Assembly: GCA_016785225.1 (NCBI GenBank)
Contig: JAFBJZ010000951.1
Coordinates: 806,001-870,000, forward strand
DNA length: 64,000 nt
DNA from: Psettodes erumei
Lineage: Eukaryota > Chordata > Actinopteri > Pleuronectiformes > Psettodidae
Direction: 5' to 3'
Shown here: piece after piece, positions 10,995 to 23,156 of the stretch
Layout of the letters: each line of letters starts with the position of its first letter
Numbering within the stretch: the first letter of the stretch is position 1
Notes under the pieces: generated by a model
What the model was told of the DNA's origin: nothing
What the model saw: only the letters and a program-made list of their open reading frames with translations
The model's database searches: none
Program-made: the position numbers and the translations under genes

Positions 10995-13900
10995 GCCTTT
11001 TATGTTAAAAACATTTTCTGTGCATGTGCGCAGTTGCATTCCATAGTATTGAGTAATATGCTATTGCGTTAATAATGTCTTCAATCCATTCTAAAGGAAT
11101 ATACATGTGTTCTCTAGTTTTTGCAACAGTTAATATTTTTGCATGAATTTGGTGCATGGCATCAACTCAGTAGTCCCTCGTTGCAGGGCTTTCCATTGTT
11201 AATTTTTTCTGACGTAAGCACTTGTCCCTCTATTTGCACTTAATTGGACTCCTCCTTTCAAACTGTGTTCAAACTGTCACCGTGTGGAAGCCTTAGAATC
11301 GGCTCAGTCTTGTATTTGGTGAGGGGGCAGAAATAGATCAGGGCCTGGCTGTGTTGAGGAAAAATGCTTGTCATCTTGAAAGACTTGCCATTGAAGCCAC
11401 CAAGCCTCCATTTAACTTCAAAGTGCACCCTCTTTTCATCAGCCCCCCCCCAACCCTGACATCAGCAGTGGATCGTAAAATAGCCCCTGCTTCAGAAACC
11501 AATGCAAGCATACTATAATCATGAGCCCTTATAGAGCAAACCGTATGCTGTGAAATGAGGGGTACTAAAAACATTACACTGCTGTGTGATTTTTATTGAC
11601 ATCTAACTTTGTGTGGTTATTGAAAAAGATAATAAAATATAAATCATATCTGATGAAGGGATATTTGCTAAAATGCCAAAACTCATTTGAGGCTTCTCTC
11701 TTTAAATCTCTCCTCTTACACGATTCCGATGTATGTCTGTAATGAAATTACAATGAAGTTTTATGTTTGATGATCAACAGCAGATATTAAATTGAAACAA
11801 CACAGTGTATACCCTATTACCTAATAAAGTACAGAGCCAACACAGATGACTACTCAATAACGAGACCTACAGTATATCAAGACTTTACATTCATCATCTC
11901 TGGCTGTGAAGCCATAATTAACACTTACTGATGGGTGCTTATTGCAATGTTTTTGTGATTCACATATTTTTCCCTAAAAAAACATTCAATGTTTAAAGAA
12001 ATATTTAAAAGAAATGCATGAAGGTTATTGATATTGTGTGAGATGGTGTGCTTATTGAGGTAAATGAATTTTTAAAAAGATGTGAATCAGTATTACATGT
12101 ATAATCCAAAAGTCGCTGCTCGTTGACCATTTGCAAATATTACTTCCTGTGATATTATCACAATGCTGACATGTCTCGATATCCAGGACTGAATACATGA
12201 TATTAAATCACACACACATGCACACAAGCATGCACGCAACACACACACATACACACACACCCAATAGGATTTCTTTCTAGGTGCATGTGAATATTTTGAA
12301 GGTTTAAAAACTATGACTGAACTGAGTAAACCTACATTCCCTGATGAGTGTAACAACAGACACTGTGCACTTTGCAGATGGGATGGCTGGTATCAAGTCA
12401 TACCAATATTTGCCCGATCATAAGTGTAAAACTTGAACTTAAATGTTTTCTTTTCTAAAGAAGCAAAGTGATAAAATGTGGGATACAAATGTACTGACAT
12501 CATTTCCTAGTGTAGTGAGGATCAGCCTAAAGCTGTGATCGAAAGCCCAGGCTTAGGAAGAACATGAGCTATGACCGAAAAAATTCTCTCTCTCACACAC
12601 AAAATGCACATTCAAACACATTCAAACAATCCTTTCCTTTTGTAAGCAGTTATTGCTTCTTCTGAAGTACAGATAAGAGTAAATCATGAAAAAATGTTAA
12701 CAAAAAACAATAGGAGTAAAACAAGAGACATGCTTCAGGAAGGGTCAGGCTCACAGTTGCGGGTCAGTATTACAGTTTCTCATCACAGTGATTGGTGACT
12801 GACTGTCTTTACTATACTCCAAAGAATTACCAAGGAGACAAACATGAAAGCTCAACACATCCTTGACCCTCAAAATGACACTCTCCGTTCCTCAGCTGAC
12901 TCTTGCCTTTTAACCAGTCAGGACACTGCTACATTATTACCACCGTTTCAGCTACTTCACCCTCATCAAGTGACATCTCCTGGTGGTGGTGAGATGGCCT
13001 ATAATGCACCTAATGGGTGATGGTTTCAGACGCTGTGCAATGAGGTCAAACAGACACTGCTACAAGCTGAAGGTGGGATCCTGTCCTCTGCTATAGGTGG
13101 ACAGGACTGCTACATCTACTCTGAGAGGCTGGCTGGAGGGGGTGAGAGGTTGGAGGTAGGGCAGGAAGGGCAATGTTCAGGGTGAAGAGAGGTATTGGGA
13201 TTTTGGCTCAGACAGACACAGACCTCACAAGCGCACTGGGGACAAGAGAAAGGTGAATGAGTGGGATGGGAGAGAAGGTTAATCTCTCATGATAATCGTT
13301 CACTCAACATATATCTCACTGTCACCCTCCACAAGGCAAACCACTCTGAGGGAAGGTCGGGGAGGCAGGCTCACAGTAGAAACCTGCCTCCCAAAGCTCA
13401 AAACCCCCCAGTGCAGTAAATGACCATCTTCCCTCTGCAGTTTGACATGTCAAAAGCAAAGGGTGAAAGCACATGAAAAGCACAAAGAAACAAACAGCCT
13501 GACACACAAGAACCTGACTTCAAAACAGGCAGAACGACACGACAATTGCATGTTCTTGTACCCACAAAGATCTCAAGATATATAGAATAATACATAGGTT
13601 CAGTCCAAACGAACCAAACAGGAAAACAGGGAGAGATTTCTCATGTACCTGAAACTGCAGCATCAATGGCATCGCATAGGGATCTTATAACATAAACGAC
13701 ACGTAACACACAGTCACGTAGAGCTTTTTAGTGCATATGATATTATGTACAACACCAATATCCTTGGGTGATACTTGTAGCTTTAGTGGATTTGGAGAGC
13801 ACTGGGACAGGTTTAAAACTAGTTTGTGATGGTCTTAGCTGGAAGAGTGCGACAGGTAGGAGGAGGGAAATCCTGTTGCCTAGAGTTAATGTAATTCTCA

Positions 13901-14399
13901 TTATTTGAGTCTCTCTTTTTTTTCTAAAGTTTAACTGATACATTTTCCCTGTTGGTTTAGAAAATGGGCCAGTGATTGACCATACCCTACATTGCATGCC
14001 TGTCCCATACAGCAGTGTCTCCTCCCCATCCCTCCCCACCCTTCTACCCACCCCTGCATTCCCTCGGTATTTGTAGTTAAAGACAGGCCATGCGGCAGCA
14101 GTCACTCATGCTGATACAGATAACAGGAAGCACATTTTGGTTGCTAGTTTTTTTTTGTTTGTGTTTGGTTTTTGTTTTATATGAAATCATGCTTCTAGCC
14201 TAGTAGTAGATTTGTTTTCCCCCCACAGTTTTCTTTAAAAAAAAGGTAATAAAAACTACAAGTAAATCCGTATCCTTCTCTTCTGGTGCGTGCTGATAGT
14301 CGGCATAGCCACTGTGGGTGCATTAAGTTGGTGTCTGTTGCCATTCATTTCTGTCTATCTGCCTTTTTATGTGTTCTTCCTCCTCTCAGCTGCAGCTGG

Positions 14400-14915
14400 T
14401 CATGTGTCCATGTAGGATGGTTTTGGTGAAGGGGTTGAATCCTGTGGAGAACTCTGTGGAGAGAGAGAGAAATGCTGTGATTCAGGAAAAGCCAAACATT
14501 TGTCTTGCTACTGTATGACGGATCAGGACAAAACCTCATAAGGAATCAACACGGTAAGTGGCATGCAAGCTACAGTAACTGTCAATGTATTTTCGAGTCT
14601 CAGAGAGGTAAACTGCTACTGTATATGCATTCTTTAAAATGACCTTGGCTAAAATGTCCTTCTTTGAAATTCCCTTAAGTTGATCCTCATATATCACCCA
14701 GATCATTCTCTTATTTTAATATTCTGTACTTTCTTTATATATAATTTAAAATATAATTTTAAACAGTCATTGTACAACTGCAACACATCACATTAGTTCT
14801 GCGAAAGCATTGAAGCAAAAATGGTTGGCAAAAGTGATTCAACATTCAGTAGTGAGTTGCTTGAAATATCAGTAAGTACAGGAATGTCATGGTCTTTATG
14901 TTAGAAATGGCAAGA

Positions 14916-14959
<44 letters not shown>

Positions 14960-17900
14960 ACAGTGGCTCCAGGTTGCAATTCACTGAACAAGTTGTTTTG
15001 CAGCTTTGACCTTGAGAGCTTCTCAAGATCCTTCTTGGCTTGTTGTTTTTGCCATTTGCACATTGTGCCAACCCTTTTCCAGCTTGTCATAACATGCATG
15101 AAGAAACCAAATGACCTGCTATATTCTACTGTAACATTAATTTGCATCAAACTTGCATTGTCCTTCTGTATGGAATTATATTTGTATCTTACTTGAGTGC
15201 ACATTTGGACATTTTGCACATAGAAATTATGTTCATGCAAAGATAGTAATGATTTGATGACCAAAAATGATCTTGTCCAATAAATTTAGTTATCCACATA
15301 TGCAATTCCATACATCTGGAGTAAACATGACAAAGCATTTGCCTTAAGGCAAGCATTCTGAATATCTATTGTTTATTCAGATTATATTTGTAAAATACTG
15401 AGTTTGTGTTTTAGCTGGAGGGATTGTATGGATTACAAATTATAAATAGATTGCTAAAGTAGTGAAAATATTCAAAATATACAGCACACTTAAACTGATT
15501 TTGATTGGATTTTTTTTTTTTTTAGGTAGGCATTGTTTTAGGTGTTTAAAATCTGTTTTATGATGACCCCATGCATGGCAGTTCATGGCTCAGTGTCTGT
15601 ATCACTACTCCTCCCTGCTTCTCCAAAGTGGGAGAAAAACACCCCAACAATTTTATATTCGACTTAATTAATGTTGGTCATGAGTTAGCAGGTTCTTCTT
15701 CTAGCATGTGGGATTGGCTGATTATTTTATTACAGCTTTGTCCTAGTTAAGAATGACAAGCATACGTGTTTTTTCTACCTTTTGTGTCATTCATAGTTGA
15801 ACTATTATTTAAACTAAATATTTAATTGTCATTTTGCTGTGTGAGCATTACATTATATATCATTAGTATTGAATTAAAGGTACATTCAGATACATTTAAT
15901 CCAGAGAGACTGGATTAAATGGTCTAGCCCACAGGTGAGTTCAGCACAGTGGGTCAGTCCCATACCTGCAGGGACGCAGCACTCAGTCTGCCTCACTGCT
16001 TAACTCTCCGCAGACTGGCACATTTCACTATCTGAGCACCTTTCTTCACATCCACAGTATCGGGCTACATCAGAGGGGAAGGGAGTTCACAACAGGAAAG
16101 GTGCAAGGATCGAGGACAGGTGGGAGGACAGGAGCAGAACAAGGGGTTGAGGGAGTATTAGTAAAGGAGAGTAAAGTAAGGGGAAAAGGACAGAAACAGA
16201 AAGATTAGAAAGAAACAAACAGAACAGCAGAGGAAGAAAGGGTGACAAAAAGGAAAGAGGGGACAGAAAAAAATAACACAGAAGATGTAATAGAAATTTG
16301 AGAAAATGTGTGAAGGGAGAGGAAAGATGGGGAAAAAAAGAAAGAAATTAATGTACAAACAGTCAAGCAAAGACAGGCGTGATGAGTGGCGGTTGAAGAT
16401 AAGAGGGCATCAGAAATATTTACAGTATTTGGGATTCAGAGTAACATAACAATATTTGCAAATACATGTCTGATTAGCTTTTTCAAACACCAAAACAGAT
16501 GGGGTTAAACCACATAGAACAATTCACTAATTTCAAAAAGGATTACACAATCAGAGACCACTTGGTAGTCTGAATTATCGTGATGTGATAAACCCCAATC
16601 CTCTGCCACGTCCTGTAAATAAAATACAAATAAACACACTGAATGAGTATAAATAATATTTGACCCAGACTTGGTGCAGATAGTCTTGTAGATTTGAGTG
16701 ATAGAGCACACAGTCACAGTTGAAGGACTATAAACTTTAATGAAGGCAAAAAGACAGAGGAGTCACTCACTGAAGTACCCAGGAGAGAATGAACAATATA
16801 ACCACTGCAAGGAGCCACAGTCAGTTCATTCAGTAATTAATGTGCAAGAAATGCATGCATGAACTGTAGGTGGAACTTAGTGATGGCTAAGATGATTGGG
16901 GGTGATGGACTTATGAACACCTCAACCAAAGCAATAACAGCGACAGGGCAAAGTGGCCTCCATCTGTTCCCTCTTACATGTGGTGGATGAACATGAGGCA
17001 GAAAGATTTAAGTGGAGGCTGATGTTTCAGGTCAGCATTCATCAATTAACCAAACACACACCTCACTCTATTTTGTGGAGTGATTTAGGAATGACACATA
17101 AAGAAATGTGGCTTAGACTGCTTTTAACAGACATGAGAACAGAAACTGTGCCCCCAGCTTGTCAGTGATCCATATTGAAGCTCATGCAGGTTAAGCTACT
17201 TAAGAACAGTTGAGTGGAAACCAGGATGAGGTGAGATTTTCAAGCTTACTGCAGCATAGAGTCCCCTGTTCACTATAATCTAACAACTACATGGGTTTAA
17301 ATCAAACCAGGCCTCGGTCCATTGCTCCCTGTACATTTTAACTAATAACGGGAGACTTGGGTGTTGCGAGGCCTCAAGGCCATCAGAGAGTTGCCTGCAG
17401 TTCAGAATCCCACCTTGCTGCCGTCCCGGCCCAGGATGGCGTAGCTCATGAACTGCTCAGCATCAACCTCCAGCTCGTTGGCATCCTCCAGAGAACCCTC
17501 CACGCATCCCTCCTGAACCCCTTCCTCACCTGAACCCTTCCCTCTGCGCACAACCTTACGCACAATCTATCACATACACACATGCACACAACCGCACACA
17601 AGAGGGTGGGAGAGAGTGATGGGGTGAAAGGAAAGAGTTTGTGTAAGGCAGTGAAAAGACAGAGTTGGTGAAATATAAAAAAAATGGTTATGAAGAAAAA
17701 AGTCCTTTTCTTTTAACAAAACAGTCTTGAGTCGACTTGTTTTCTGCAGACACACTGTAAAGCAACAGGGGACTGTGTGCGATGAACACTGATGCACTTA
17801 ATGTAATGATTATTGGTTTCATAATCATTCTGTGGAGAGATACTGTAAGAGAGTTGTGACACTAACATAAGGGAGACAAGGAAGGAACCCAAATTTTACA

Positions 17901-18017
17901 CATACAGCTTGAAAGCATGTTGAAATGGCAAACCTTTTTCGTGATGATGTTTCCATGTTCATCTGTGAACTGTTCCTCGCTTACTTGCTCCCCAGGAAGA
18001 TCTTCAACCTCATCACC
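14400..18017 (-). CDS. ank1: ank1 exons 40-42: tail shared with small ankyrin
   Basis: Exon 17934-18017 gives LPGEQVSEEQFTDEHGNIIT, nearly identical to mammalian PGEQVTEEQFTDEQGNIVT. Exon 17414-17566 gives IVRKVVRRGKGSGEEG, corresponding to the obscurin-binding IIRKVVRQ, then VEGSLEDANELEVDAEQFM (human VEGPLEDPSELEVDIDYFM). After ...GRDGSK a donor GTGGGA leads to a strong acceptor at 14454 and a terminal exon SSPQDSTPSPKPSYMDT, which resembles human HSKDHTSTPNP. If the donor is skipped the frame reads VGF and stops at 17402, giving an alternative end. Confidence 0.8.
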
Positions 18018-19188
18018 CTGTGGACAGAAAAGCCTTTTAAACCTTAAAAATTTCTTAATTGTTTTTTTTTTTTTTTTTCTTCAAAGCATTAGACTAATGT
18101 TTCAATGTGACTGTAACAAAACACGACTTTCTGAGAAATCATCAGGATGGTGGAAAGAAAATTAGCACTCAGTAAATTATGGAACAGCATGTCAGGAAGG
18201 TTGACTCTGCAGTGTAATGATGAGCATGCCATAAACCCATCCACAGACTTGGAGACGCATAGAAGCAGATGTACGACAGATGGATGAGGGGTTAGAGCTT
18301 TGTTTGTGGAAGCATGTCAGTCCAGCAGTTGGGATCTTGTGAGTTGTGAGAACACTAATGTTTCTTTGTGACAATTATAATTACAGTTCATGAGGTTCAC
18401 GGCAATACTGTTATAGCTCCTGATCATTCGCAGCGTCTCTACACAGCTATATATAAGCTCAAGTAAATTCCTGCCACCAGACAAATGAGCAAGGGTCAGT
18501 CAATCTTGTGAAGCTTCTCTAAAAACTCCCAAAATTCACAGAGTCCTTAGCTAGACTCTTAGCTGTCATGGAGGGAGCTTAAGATACAGTAAGGAGAACA
18601 TTTTTGTAGGCCTACCTTGTTGAGCCCAAGACGTGTATTTACATTTAGATAAATGAAGCCACATTGTGACAATAATTTCATTGTATTCTCGAGACTGCAT
18701 TGATTTGACTCTTAATTTTTGTTATTGCCCAACCGATTTACATTTCCTCACGTACACAGTGTACTTAGTCAACCCTGACTGTCACGCCCACTGTACTCAA
18801 CTGCACTAAAAATCATTCACCAAAAACCTTTCCTATATCTTTCCTCCATCCTTCAGCCTTTTACAAACAACATTTCCTCCTTCACTTTTCTTTTATTACT
18901 GTTTTTCCTGCAAGTAAACTCCTTTCTCCAAATTTCAGCTTCACTCTCTTCTCTTCTCTGTCTTTGTACCTTGAGGATGACTCGGCGGCGGACAACCCTG
19001 GTGGTGACGTTCTCTTCTTCATCAGCCACTCCCTCCACCTCACCAAGCTCCCGGTCCAGCTGAACATGTATGTAGGTGAGCACGGACCTCACCGAGCCGC
19101 TGGCTATGTGGAGGACATTCTGACAGCTGATCACCAGGAAAGCCAGCAGCACGAAGCTGAAGAGGAGCTCAGTCACCAGGGCCCACAT
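14400..19188 (-). CDS. ank1: Small muscle ankyrin 1 (sAnk1) from an internal promoter
   Basis: Exons 18970-19188, 17934-18017, 17414-17566 and 14400-14453 join to 169 residues (human sAnk1 155). The unique first exon of 73 codons starts MWALVTELLFSFVLLAFL and continues VISCQNVLHIASGS, aligning with mammalian MWTFVTQLLVTLVLLSFFLVSCQNV. It is a single N-terminal membrane anchor for the sarcoplasmic reticulum, followed by ELGEVEGVADEEE and TTRVVRRRVILK, the same splice boundary as in mammals. The downstream RKVVR motif binds obscurin, tying the reticulum to myofibrils. The exon ends in phase 0 with a GTACAA donor. Confidence 0.93.
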
Positions 19189-22100
19189 TGCCCCACTTTG
19201 ATCCCCAGCGAATCAACCCAGCCTGCACGCAACAATGCACGACTCCGGCTTCACGCCTCGCAGTCCTCTGTGACTCCTGTTTTCCACGCAGCACCTCTCT
19301 CAGCTAAGAGAGAAATTAACAGCTGCAGTCCTCTGCCTTTTGTCAATGATTGAAACTGCTCCTTTAGCTCATATATGTCCTCCACACGCTGGGGCTGTGG
19401 GCCCTTTCCCCAGTCCTCGATTCCCTCTCCTTCCCACTGACAGGTAGTCAGTGTCCCAGTCAATGACAAATCCAGGCAAAAACAACCTTGAGAGTCTTCT
19501 ATTCCCACCTCCCTCCCTCTCTTTCTGACCATGTGATCTCTGGGCTTTAAATACCTCTGGCTGCTCCAGTGTAGTTCTGTACGCTGTGGTAAGAGCACTA
19601 GGAAACTTGCCTCTGACCTGAGACCTTAGTTATTCTTACTACACAATATTTGTTTCTCCCTGTGATCCCCACAATCTAGTGGGTGCAATTCTTCAAAATC
19701 AATCACCACTATGCAGATGCAACTATGCAGCACAAGCTGCACCCAGACGCTAAATGGGCTTTATAATCACCCATATGACCCAGTATAAAGCCAGTATCAA
19801 CCCAACAAAGGCCCTAAATGCAACACTATTTTTGATTTCCCCCAGTTTCATTGCTGAGATTGTCTTTTACAGTGTGATTTGTCTCTGGTGTCCCAGAAAG
19901 TTAACATGGGGGAATGACTGGGGTGGGGATCATGTAACATGAGTGGGACTATGAGAATTCTTGCTATATTTGGCTGGACATGCTGTTTGTGCCCATCTTG
20001 GGCCCTAGACTCTGTGTTGTGTGTGTGTGTGTGTGTATGTCTTTGTTTGCTGTCTGGTTGTAAGATCTGTTGTAAATAAGATAATGCAGATTTGAGCTTT
20101 AAGTCTGACTTGTCTTCCATGTCTGTCTGTTGTCTGATCAACATGATGGCTGTATTACAGTCACCAAAACATCTAGAAAATATCTTTTCAGCTCTATTAC
20201 TATTACTATTACTACTAATACATTTCTCTGCCAAAGGCAGGACAAATATTCCTCTTATTTTGCAGGGGAGGAGTGATACACTCACCTGGCCCTTCAGGCG
20301 CATGTCGTCCCAGGCCCTTAGCTCAGGTACTCTGTGTGGGAAGCCCAAACCCTTCTCAAATGGCTGAGTGCCTCTGAAGTGTCCCCGCAAGATCTCTGAG
20401 TGCCCCATGTCCCTCACAGGCTGAAGCAAGGCTTCCTGGGACATGTGGGACTGGTCCCCATCCACAGCATTACATACTGATGACATCATGGTGTCCATGG
20501 CCTGTCTGGACTTAGGCTGACTGCCCACCCAGGCCTGAGTCGGGTCAGTGACAGGGATCCACCCTGGGCCTGTCTGTTCCTGCAGGTAGGAAAGGAAAGA
20601 GCCTCCGCCACCTCCGTTTCCACCATTACCTGACCTGAAAGGAGAGAACAGATCAGTGAGGAGGTGGTGCATGCCGACTCCTCTTCATGAAATTTCCTAA
20701 ACAACCACTGGTATTTGCTGACGTGCAATAAAAGTAGATGAGATATAAGCATAGATTTACTGTTTTGCTAATCCCATTGTGACATTGCAACCACCACCCG
20801 AGAGGCAGACAGGGATAAGACTCACCTGTCTCCATTTCGATCTGCAACACAGCTCAGACCAGGTGACTCACTCAGCCGAGCATACACCCTTTGCTGTCCT
20901 GCAACAAGAGAAAGCCCTTCCTCTGAGCCTGTCCCTCCTCCTCCTCCTCCTCCTCCTCCAGCTCCATCACCACCAGTTGTACTGGTGATGGCTGATACCT
21001 CCGAACTTGCCTCTGACCCCTGACCATTCAGCCCGTTAAGATTGATCCCAGCGATGGTGCCTCCAAGTGAGGCTGGCGTGGCAGTGCTGAGCGAGTCAAC
21101 GCCCATCTCTGAATCGTCTTCGGGGAGCTCAATGGAGCCACTCAGCACCCCACCCCCTCCACTGGCTGCGCTGGCCTGACTGGCTGGCCGACCCAGACTT
21201 CCATACGGCAGCCCCAGCAGACCTTCTGAATCATCAGCATTGCTGCACTCCAGCGAGGAGTCCTCCACAGGCACCAGAGAGGGGCTGTTGCCTGAGGGCC
21301 ACACCTGCACATCAGACATCTCCATGAGGGTGTCTTCTTCTGTTGTGGCAATGGGTGCACAGTCCAAACTGGAGACTTCCTGCCAGTAAGGCTCAGCACC
21401 CAGCGGGGAGGGCAGGCTGTACTGCATGGAGGCCGGTGAGAGAAGTTCCTCCTGCGCCAGCCCATAACCTGGAGCGAGACAGAGAGAGGCACACTGACAC
21501 CCGGCCCCCCACCTAGCTCCCCACCTGACCCCAACAGCACCGGGACCCCAGGAGGGGGTAAGTACCCCTGCCCAGGAGCTTGGTATCAAGGGGAGGAGTA
21601 GAGGGGGCTGAGGGGACAAATGGGAGAGCAGTGGGGAGGCAGAGACGGAAGGGACAAGACAATAGGAACTGGAATAAAAGTGCAAGGAGCATAGGACAAG
21701 AGAGCAGGGGCAACTTTTAGAAGAGGATTTTCAAGCTTGATCAGCCAGCTCTGATGGTGAGAGCAGTAGCGGCAGCAGCAGCAGACACAGCCAGATGGGC
21801 CGAGAGACTGAGAATGAGGTTCGAACCCAGCAGTGACTGATGCTGCTCTGCTGGCTGCCACCTGCAGGGAGACGAGACAGGAATTACTGCCTCTGCCCCC
21901 AGCCCGGGGCTTGGACACACACCTGCCCAACAGTGACACACAATTTGTCACACATACACATGCCATAAACAAGCTCTCTCTTTCGCTCTCTCTCTCTGCC
22001 TCATACTATCACACACATACACTCGCATTCATATATGCATGCATTCAAACCCACTCAAATACAGGCAGGATAACACTGTTTTCAGGCTGGATAGCATGCA

Positions 22101-23121
22101 TGCAGGCAAACTCATTCTTCCCTCACACACATATTCAAACACACATTAGCTCACTCAACACAGGTGCTTGCTCTCTCATTGAAATATATATTCATACATT
22201 CACTCAATACTTTATAGCAAAACTACACACAATTGGCAATTTATTAGGTAAACCTTGCTAAACCTAATGGAGTCTAATGCAAACAGTCCTGCTATAAACC
22301 CTGCCTTCAAGAGGGTTATAATGTTCAGTTTTTATTGAAACTGTTTCAGAGTGGTGTTGATTCAATTGTATCATAATGTTGGAGGATGTATTCCCCTTTA
22401 GCCCTACCCTCATTGATTGGGTGAACAAAAAACTGTTTGTGTAATGCAATACACTTCAAAAGCACCGCAAGCTGCAGCCTCAAAAAGTTGAATAATCACC
22501 TCAACACAAACTTAACCTTGTGACCTTCATAGAGGGAGGATTTATTGTAGTACTGTACAAGACTTTATTAGTTTTAGCCAGATTTGACTGATAAATTGCC
22601 AACTGAGTCTGTGTGAATATACAACTCGTTATATTGCTGATATTTATGCAAACTCCAAGACTTTCCCCCTGTTGTGAAAGCCACATGGTTTCTGCAGCAA
22701 ACATATCTTTTAATTAGTATTTCAAATGAAGTGATACCTATTACCAAAACTGCAACCTGTTAATGTGCCGTGGACTCAGGTCACTCCCACTACTGCCTTG
22801 AACACCCCTTGTAACAGTATCTTTTCTTTTTTGTAAAGGCAGACCTGGCTTGATAGAGAAAAAGAAGATAAAGGTAATCTGCCGCGTAGCTGAATTAGTT
22901 GTGCTCAAAATGACGAACTAACACACAAATTAGGTGAATAGTTTCGGTGAAAATTTTGATGAATGTCAATGTGGGTAAAGTAAGGTGTGAGGGGCAATAT
23001 TCCTGTAACATTACAGGACCAAAAAGTTTCTAAGGAGGAAACAGGAGATATGATGCAGGCCAAGAGCAAGAAGAGGAGGTGATTCCCCTGCTGAAACCTC
23101 TACTGGATGAGCACACATGCA

Positions 23122-23156
<35 letters not shown>

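Larger units (their letters stand above)
9800..14399. other. Intergenic DNA and ank1 3' UTR
   Basis: No coding exon recognised on either strand. The right part must hold the 3' UTR of ank1 and sAnk1, whose final stop is at 14400-14402; candidate minus-strand AATAAA signals occur at 10648-10653 and near 11590. The left part is the upstream region of the eif4ebp gene. It includes an AT-repeat palindrome near 10950 and a degenerate CA stretch near 12210-12262. Confidence 0.5.

Noticed and set aside
14917..15264. Minus-strand open frame of 115 codons ending in alternating residues
   Set aside because: Its tail is the CA microsatellite read as protein; no family resemblance, and it lies in an ank1 intron.
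14454..19600. miR-486 precursor, which lies in the ANK1 3' region in mammals
   Set aside because: I scanned for the conserved mature sequence on both strands by eye and did not find it. A diverged copy cannot be excluded without a search.
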